From: Kalaharituber pfeilii
Lineage: Eukaryota; Ascomycota; Pezizomycetes; Pezizales; Pezizaceae
Length of the DNA stretch: 64,000 nucleotides
Direction: 5' to 3'
Assembly (NCBI GenBank): GCA_015179045.1
Contig: WHUZ01000010.1
Location: 868,001-932,000 of the forward strand
Shown here: positions 56,636 through 64,000 of the stretch, piece after piece
How positions within the stretch are numbered: position 1 is the first letter of the stretch
Layout of the letters: every line of letters begins with the position of its first letter
The notes under the pieces: generated by a model
Database searches by the model: none
Told to the model about the DNA's origin: nothing
What the model saw: the letters and a program-made list of their open reading frames with translations, nothing else
Made by a program: the position numbers and the translations under genes

Positions 56636-58679
56636 CAACCGGGTTTTAACGCTGCACATGGGTATCTCAACTTTGTATGTATCACATTCGATTAGGTTGA
56701 TTTGATTTGAGTCAGGTGTATTGTCGCCAGTAACTGGATGTCCGGTGAAAGATATTAGCGTCAACTTCTCATGATTACTCAGCTAATCGACTGTCAATAA
56801 ATAATAAATTTAGTTTCTGTACAGTAGTGTACACGTCCTCATGACCTAGTCTGGTTACGAGACTACTCATGACCTAATCCACTACAACCCACTTGAACCA
56901 TAATTAGCCTTAGAAATCTTTGGTAAAAGATAAGAGAAAAAATCTAAAGGGTTAATCGCATGCTATCGTTCGTTATACTGCTCAGCAGTCCTTCACTACA
57001 GCAATCAAGAAATGTACTATTTCACAGCCATTATTGAACGAGCACTATCTGATCCCAACGGCTTCCAAAAGCCTAGTTTTCTTACTCCAGTACAGCCCAA
57101 CCTCAGTCTCTATCATGTTTTGAACCAAGGAATATCGAGCACCCACCTGCAATCACCTGCATTCGAATTCTCCATCCATTTCCATTTTGACATATCCAAA
57201 ATTTGTCCTCCTTGATCAAAAATCTCCCAATCCGCATTCTATGACTCAGAAGTGGTGGGAACTTTATCTTCTAATTCTGTGACGCTCCTCTCGGTCAGGC
57301 ATGTAACAATAAGCCATCACTTTGGTGTTCCTCTGAGTCAACGGAGTATTTGAATTGCCATCAATCTCCAACAGAATCCTTCACAATCCCATTATCCATC
57401 AAAAACATGGTAGCCCCTGGATGTTCGTCCATCAGCGCTGTATGACAATGCTCCTTCAGACCAGGATTTGGTCTTCAATCGGAAGCGGCATAAGGGCAAA
57501 TGGTACCAAAAAGGTTCAATGGCATTTTGCGGTCTTCAGTCTACCAGCACTGCCGTTTTCATCCTCTTCATCATCATCAAATCTCACAAAATTTTGCCAC
57601 CTATTCATCATCACTGTCTCCGCTTCTGGACTATGAGCTGATAGCCTAAAATGACAGGAAGTTGTGGGTACGGCACTGTCAATTCGATGTTTCTCTGGAA
57701 AGCAACTGAAATAGTTCCGTTTAGAGTAATAGTATGTCCAGGAAATAAAGAGTTGTGGTTTATGAACGGAACTACTGTTTTGACTAGCCTCGTGTGACGG
57801 AAAATGTCTTTGTCGTGGTTAGCGATGGATGGGTTAGATGCAACGATGAAAGAGATTATAGATGGATGTTAGCCGTGGCTCCAACGAGGCCGCTTCGTCG
57901 AGTGCCGACGTAGCTTCGGGGGCATGGGGATGGAAATTAACGGTAAGGGGCACATCGTATGCCCTGGCCTCAAGATTAGCATCGTAGCCCATCGGTGTGG
58001 GCCAGGTGCTGTGACACCGACCCAAAACCATCGATACTTTGTCCCAGACAACATGGACCTGTCGCGTCTGATGGCCACTAGAGATCTCAATCCCTCGCTA
58101 GGAAGGCCTAGAGGTGCCCGGAGTCGTTTGGCTGCAGGGAAGGCAGTGTCCTATGGAACTTGCGACAGCAGGAGCAAGGCGACGACTCAGAGAAACCAAC
58201 GCTAAACGAATCACCCAGCGAGCTGCAGAAGAATGAACGTAGCTGGCCATGGTCATTGTAGTTCTCTATTGCTGAGCGTGGCTGGTGCTAGCTTTGCTGC
58301 TTGAAAGATGAGGAATGGGCAACAGCGTATGAGGTGCGTAGGTGCGACCGTGGAGGTGTATGCAGAGGGCCATGGCCACTCTGGCACAGCCCACAGGAGC
58401 TATGCACGGGGTAATACAAAAGGGCGGATAAGAATGTGCATATGCAATCCATCAGGTGTAAGCAGAACACAGGTCTCTCACTAGGTGCCTCTTGATCATC
58501 GTGCTTCCCAAGCATTCCTCCTACTGCAGCTGCATCGTCTCAGCTATTCGCCTACGCCATACGCAGCACATCCATTACAATCCGCAATTGACAGGCACCC
58601 AATAGCTTATCCTTCAACTACCTCATTTCCCAAGGCCTACCAACATACACACTATCCAGAATAACCATACAATCAAGCA
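56636..58679. other. gene-free stretch with a 17-bp hairpin insertion
   Basis: At about 56832-56870 the 11-bp CTCATGACCTA occurs on both sides of GTCTGGTTACGAGACTA. Minus-strand pieces at 57230-57660 look weakly protein-like but switch frames repeatedly. No gene is supported. Confidence 0.45.
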
Positions 58680-59923
58680 ATGGTAACCACGAGAGTCAAA
58701 TCCTGTACAAAGAAACAGGTTACGCGGCTTACGCCCCCCAGTCCTGACACATGGAAGAAATCAAAGGAAGGCCGCATCGAAGAATTACAGGAACAGCTGG
58801 GGATCCCTACCGAGTCATGGACCTCAATGTGGGGGGAGTTGAAGGCTACGGTAAAAGTGGACATCAGAGATGCCCGAGACCCAAGATGCTCAAAGGACAG
58901 TGCAGAGCAAGTCACCTACGTCAAGAACCTGATGCATCTTTTGTATCAAAAGTATATTTCTGGCAAAAGATTTGCACTCAAAATGGACCCCATCAAGTAT
59001 GTTTGCGCCCCGAGGTTCCACTTAGTCAATCCTAATACTGAAAATTCTACAGGACGAAAAAATTACTAGGGCTTATTGTTCTGCGGAAGCTTCTCTCCAG
59101 GAGGATATATCTCATGCGAGCTGCCCGGGAGAAGCAGGGAAGGTGCCTAAGTCCCGTAACTGAAGTTAAGGGAAAGTGTGAACAATCAGGTAGGAACCGG
59201 AATAACCAACCCATAACTTTACGTCGTAAAGTTTCTTTGGGAGAAGAGATAATCGATGATGACGACAAATACCGGCTCAGGCCCCGACCGAGAACTTCTT
59301 CTTTCACTCCAAGAAACAGCTCCAGCCAACGGGCCAGTCTTGCTCGAGGTCGTGATGTGATTAGCATCGAATCATCTCCAGAACCTGATAGACTTAAAGC
59401 AGCTATGGCTGACGCACGTGACGGCTTTCGCAGCAGTAACACTCAACCTAAACAGGACCAAGAACCTCGCCCCCGTTCACCGTGTCCAGGCAACACCCCA
59501 GAGGCTTATATTCAGGAAATACAGAGAAACCGTTCAAGTTATGGAGATCGTGTTGAAAATCTCTGCCTTCAATTTAGCCTCCGCTTCCATGAGCCCTGTG
59601 ATACATTTGATACGAGTACTCCGCCACCAGGTCAGGAAGACAAGCGGTATTACCTCTGGCTAGCGGACTTCCCTTGCGTAAGCACTTTTCTCAAAGGAGT
59701 ACAGTGGAAGGGCGGCTTCACAAACAGGATTTCAGCAATCCAGATCCGGGATAAGTTTGATGTCGATGAGTGGTTTGAGCTCCCAGTGCAGGACTATCTT
59801 GACAATGACGAGGAGCCCCAGCTGGATCAGCTCTTCAGAGAGAATCTGCTAAAGAATTTGTTAAGACGGCCTGGAAATGTGTATGAAGGATTTATCATAG
59901 TATATATCGATACTTCATGGTAA
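58680..59923 (+). CDS. orphan nuclear-type protein with SUMO-interaction-like motif
   Basis: Two exons, 58680-58996 and 59053-59923, give 395 residues; the intron has a GTATGT donor, CTAATAC branch and TACAG acceptor. The N-terminus is basic and helical (EEIIDDDD acidic patch near 172), followed by an Arg/Ser/Pro-rich linker. VISIE followed by SSPEPD (about 208-217) is a typical hydrophobic-plus-acidic/serine SUMO-interaction motif. The C-terminal 130 residues look globular (YYLWLADFPCVSTFLKG, DVDEWFELPVQDYLD). No family recognised. A nuclear or chromatin role is inference from composition only. Confidence 0.72.
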
Positions 59924-61186
59924 AAGAATGTGGATGAAAGGAACTTTTTATACCAAGAAAAGACGGCCCAGAAAAGGGGAATAGGAGATTAAAGTTTACG
60001 TAAATCGTAAAATGGCTAGCATTTTGCTTATTATTGAAGAAGCTTTATGTAAGTTGAATTCTATCCTCTTCGCAGGTTTCCACGCGCTAACGATGCAGTG
60101 CTAGTACACATTCGAGGTTAATAATTTTTTCTTTCTTTTTTTTCATATATACATCGCAATAATACTCATTCACAGGCCAGCTAGATACGATATCTGGGCC
60201 GCGGTCTTGTGTCCAACGGAAGCCATACACGAGCCTTCGGGATACCGATACCTATAGCATGACAGGACCCCGGCGCTGACGATTTGCAAATGGGACTCTT
60301 TCTACTCATGTCAGGGAATATACTTGTTATACAGATCTTTCGTGGGGGGCATCTATGGCATCGCATTCATCACATGTATCGTTTCAGCTGGATTTGATAT
60401 TATGTTTCTCTTTTTCATAGTGGCTCTGGGAATTGTCATGTATAGAGCTAAGTTGCTCTGAAAAGCACAGGTAGAAAAAAGTTACTTTGGCATATAACCT
60501 TAAATTTTTTGAATTGGCAAGTTTGGTGGGTATATAGCACATGTATATCATGCCATTACTATGTCGGCGTTTACATGTCATCGATAGCCCATCGACTGTT
60601 GTTTGTATTTGCGTGTGTCCAGAGGACCGTTTGGAGAAACCGAGTTCTAATTCTCTCTCTCTGGCCAGCCCAGCCTTATTTACAGAGTAGTCTCATATTT
60701 GTTTTTTTTCTTGAGAACCGTATTTAATAATGTCTGTCTTTTGATTAGATTGAGAATTAGACTACGCTCCCCCCTACTTTGGCTAGCTATAGAGTTCTAG
60801 ATGTTTTTGATGTTGATCCTTAACAAGTACCATTCTACTGCATGCATGTCAAAGTGCAGTCTCCCCAAGCTGAGGGCAGCTAACACGAAGTGTAAGTTAG
60901 TTTCGCTAAACTGAACTATGCATACACCTAGTCTGGTTGCATGTATATACTCCAGGTTCAAGGTATACCCGTATTTAGTGGCTACATAGGCTCGTGATCT
61001 CATTAACTAACTAGCATATCCCAACAAACCCAACAGTCAGTACATATATTCCATACAAACCAGTCATCTCCGTGCTAGTCAGCCCCACCTTCACAACAAT
61101 AAGTACTATTATATAACAGCAAAGCATCTGCCGGGTCGCCCACACTGGCCATATATGCTAACCAACTTTTTACAACTTCATTGCCT
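59924..61186. other. intergenic stretch
   Basis: No gene recognised; T-rich tracts at about 60128-60145 and 60700-60712. Position 60930 has a CCTAGTCTGGTT motif copy. Confidence 0.4.
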
Positions 61187-62925
61187 TCAGCACGAAATCT
61201 GATATTGCCAATCTAACATCCCCAAAATCCACGTTAGTTTCCTATCCAGTACTTTGAACAGAGTTTCAAAAATATCACTCACCATCCAACCAAAACTCCA
61301 TGGTCGTCGCCTCTCCCGTGCCTGCATAATCAACCTCCTGTACCATAATCCTCACCTCATTGATCCCGTTGAAGCCCTCCGTTGACGCAAAGAAACCCGT
61401 CCCTTGCCACGAGCCCCCATATGTTGACCAGTCTCCACCAAGATCAAGCCTTACGGGTCCAGGCTGGAACGTGACGCTAGGGATGCTCCAGCCCAAGTTG
61501 ATCTGCTCTCCCGTCGGGCCGTGGCCTGTGATGGTTACGACTGTGTGTTTCATGACGCCGGTTGCTGGGTCAGTGCCTTGGGGGATGAAAATTGTGACGC
61601 GGATGAGGTCGAAAGGTGTTGGAGAGGTGATGGAGGCGGCTTGGGGGTAGGAGGGGTAGTGCAGGACGTTTCTTTGGAAAGGCCATTCTGGAAGTGTGAC
61701 GACGGTCCAGGGGCCTTGGAAGTAGAAGTTGTGATAGGGAAATGGGATGAGATCGCCAGTAGCTTCGAGATCGTCGAACTGTGTGGAGTCGTGATTAGTT
61801 GTATTGGAAGAATCCAGGAACAAAGATGAAGCTTACATTCAAAATGCGATAGATGCCTGCGTTTTGGCAACAGGTTGCAGGCCAGAAATTGCGTGTGTAG
61901 ACGAAGTCGTCAAGCTATGCATAATGACCGGCCCATTAGTGAGATGAGACTAAATATCCCCCACTAGGGAGGTCAGCTTACCCAGAATGGAAGCCTTGGC
62001 CCGTCAACACCAGATCCCGCAAAGACCTCAATGTAAAAGCCCACAGCAGTGTTTGAGGATGATAGTGGTGCAAGAATTTGAACGAATTGCCGGTCCGTGG
62101 TAATAGTTTGCTGTGCATCCGCTTCAGTACAACGCTGAGAGACGCGGTGAATGTTCCCTTTCGCACATAGATACTTACAATATGTGTCGAAACCAGTGTC
62201 CCGCTAACCCTTAACGTCGCCTCCGTGATCCCATTATCGGGGTCCAAAAATGTTAGAATCCAAAAACTCCTCCATTGAATCACAAATCCCAGTGCGCCCA
62301 ATCCAAACTTTCCATCATTTGCATATGCAACCTGAACACCGTTACCCACGCTTACGGGAGGCGGCCCACTTCTGTACACCTTGTTCTGGTCAGGGTTGAA
62401 GTGACTGAATCCGTGATAGTTGTCTGGGATCGGCACGCGAGAGGCAGCAAGACCGTCAATGTCTTCCCAGTCGAGGGTCCGGGTCACAGTAACGGCGGAA
62501 GGTGGCGGGCACGAGCTACAGGATGGGCATTCGCTAGTGGGAACGGTGCTGGTTGTGCTGGAAGTCACAGTGAAAGTTGTGGTGGTAGGAGTTGGACAAT
62601 GCTTCGGCGTGCTCGTAATGGTGGTAGGAGTTGGGCAATGCTGCGGAGTGCTCGTAATGGTAGTAGTGATTGTTTTCTTGGGCCCATGAGTTAAGGTTTT
62701 TGTGATAGTCACTGGAGAGCATGTAGCGGCTCGCTTTGGTGGCCTGGTAGTGCAAAGTCATGGAAAGTCAGTACTGCTCTGCAAATATCCGAAAACTTAA
62801 AGAGGAAAGGCATGCCTTCCAGGTTTTGGGCTCCGAGCCTCGATGTCGTGAACAGGCGAAGCAAGGCCAATATCAAACGAGAGTATGGCTCCAAGAAGGA
62901 GAAGAGCGAGGGTGATGTGCTTCAT
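61187..62925 (-). CDS. secreted protein with Thr-rich stalk and two related beta-rich domains
   Basis: Hand-spliced 467 residues. Exons in coding order: 62925-62816, 62743-62179, 62110-61982, 61914-61837, 61778-61283 and 61212-61187. A signal peptide (MKHITLALLLLGAILSFDIG) is followed by a Thr/Pro-rich region with two TSTPxHCPTPTT repeats and a CPSCSSCPPP cluster, then two domains of similar layout. Domain 1 starts LDWEDIDG, contains YHGFSHFN and ends PFWLDDF. Domain 2 starts LNFDDLEA, contains YHNFYFQG and ends EFWLDDW. This suggests an internal duplication of an extracellular beta-sandwich module found in many fungal secreted proteins of unknown function. Glycosylated extracellular localisation is likely; ligand unknown. 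Intron 1 uses a GC donor (AAG|GCATGC). Confidence 0.82.
62744..62815 (-). other. probable GC-AG intron
   Basis: The donor reads GGAAG|GCATGC, the branch site TACTGAC and the acceptor TACCAG. This splice restores phase between the signal-peptide exon and the Thr-rich exon (joining ...PGR to PPKRAATC). No GT donor in the exon gives an open joined frame. Confidence 0.65.
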
Positions 62926-64000
62926 AGCTGGTTCTGAGCGAGTGAGCTATAGTAGGTATTAAACGACAGTAACTTGCGCAACAGCAGTGCGCTCGATGTC
63001 AATGGTCTCTACGGTAACAGTAGAAGAAGGGCATGCAGACTGTAGGAAGCTCAAGACTTGCTAGACCTCTTCATGAACCAAGGGATCAGGTATGACCTAT
63101 TTGTATTTCAATCCCCAATCAGCTGGCTTCTTTTCAACTGTGCGTAGCGCAAAAGTTTTTCCAACTCTGGTCGCTTGCAAATTAGCCCCACGGACTCTAG
63201 ATTTCCAACCTCTGCGTCCTCCCGCGCGCGACAGGCGTGATAATACCAGATTCCATCTGGGACTTATTTACCCTGCCAGATGCAAGCCTCCATGTTTAAA
63301 GTTCAAAGAACGAAAGCGATTGGTTAATTCCCAGGTTGAACCTGCATTGCGACATTCATTTTGTGTCTCATTACACATAAACCTTGCCGACCAACCGCGA
63401 GCTCTTTGTTAAAGGCATGGTGGGATGCACCTGCTGGCAAACATTCCTAATTTTAGCATTCGGCTCTCCACAAGTGTTGCGGTTGGGGTTACACAAGGGT
63501 CGCAGTTGGAGTTACACAACCCTTCACAATCAGCAATCGGTAGGGATGGAGAACTAAGCTTAAAAGAAGCCACTACGAATACAGATGTCCTATCCGCTCG
63601 CGTGGTTGACAACTTGTTTACCAAATGTGATGTAGCTGCTGCTGTTAGTAAAAGTATCTATCAAGTGACAGAACTTGTTCAAATGCCCAGACTTCGCATG
63701 GTTTCGGTTGAGAGGTGCGTGCTTTTTTGTTGGGTCTGTACATGTGACTCCTTGTCGTTCCGGATATACTCCATATTGGGTGAAGTGCTTCTATAAATAA
63801 CTACTAATGTTGCACGATTTGAGGTGTAGCTAGTAGCGATGTACTGAGATGCTTCTCGTCATCAATATCCTCCCAGACTAATCCAAATATGAGCAGCAGG
63901 TGCAAACGAGGACCGACGGAAAGCCGGGACGAAGCCTACCAATCGCATTCAATCGGTTCGGGTCCTTTGAGCAAATCAAATGTCCGACCACTGATGTGTC
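62926..64000. other. intergenic stretch at window end
   Basis: Presumed promoter of the secreted-protein gene near 62930-63100. A plus-strand frame at 63425-63796 has no domain and no support. Nothing else recognised. Confidence 0.4.

Noticed and set aside
57230..57660. Possible minus-strand pseudogene pieces (for example a segment reading MAYCYMPDREERHRIRR)
   Set aside because: Frames change too often over short distances and no family could be named.
63425..63796. 123-codon plus-strand frame near window end
   Set aside because: No recognised motif or splice structure; the hydrophobic tail comes from a T-rich stretch.

Overview
The window looks like nuclear DNA of a filamentous ascomycete (Pezizomycotina; order not determinable by eye). 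The evidence is short introns (mostly 50-90 bp) with GTAAGT/GTATGT donors and CTAAC/TACTAAC-type branch sites, a eukaryotic initiator tRNA-Met, a copper-radical oxidase with fungal chitin-binding modules, a ThrE/Prm10-type membrane protein, an OTT_1508-like deaminase, and Tad-type LINE, gypsy LTR, Tc1/mariner, pogo-like and hAT-like debris. It is gene-poor: six spliced protein genes, one tRNA and one possible small protein in 64 kb. Most of the rest is mobile-element derived.

Layout. 1.0-3.6 kb (-): secreted glyoxal-oxidase-like AA5 enzyme with two CBM18 modules and eight exons. 3.6-21.6 kb: no gene; a decayed repeat landscape with a tandem duplication, pogo-like termini, very short LINE-tail insertions, a LINE-derived non-autonomous element, an 839-bp Tc1-like element, nested hairpin/MITE elements, a mariner transposase remnant and a 451-bp MITE. 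21.9-24.2 kb (+): nine-exon Ded1/DDX3-like DEAD-box helicase, followed at 24.5 kb by tRNA-iMet(CAU). 26.5 kb (-): possible small cysteine-rich protein. 29.3-30.0 kb: 5'-truncated LINE. 31.7-33.4 kb (+): two-exon deaminase-fold protein with a C-terminal membrane segment. 34.4-39.9 kb: large foldback-like element whose arms carry inverted arrays of 27-bp and 19-bp repeats. 40-45 kb: LINE relics, a split 21-bp satellite, a 102-bp minisatellite and several tiny poly(A) insertions. 46.4-48.4 kb (-): ThrE/Prm10-family membrane transporter. 50.2-56.6 kb: gypsy-type LTR retroelement with two identical 292-bp LTRs but a frameshifted, truncated pol and an extra ORF. 58.7-59.9 kb (+): orphan protein with a SUMO-interaction-like motif. 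61.2-62.9 kb (-): secreted protein with two related beta-rich domains and a probable GC-AG intron.

The host genes do not form a pathway cluster. Two are secreted proteins; the others are an RNA helicase, a membrane transporter, a deaminase-like protein and an orphan. The most unusual material is in the mobile fraction: a series of roughly 35-75 bp poly(A)-tailed insertions with perfect target-site duplications and nearly constant 5' ends, LINE derivatives keeping only part of ORF1 plus the 3' tail, the foldback element, and the LTR element that appears recently inserted despite broken reading frames. All gene models are hand-spliced from the sequence; intron phases were checked so that each complete model is an open frame of a whole number of codons.
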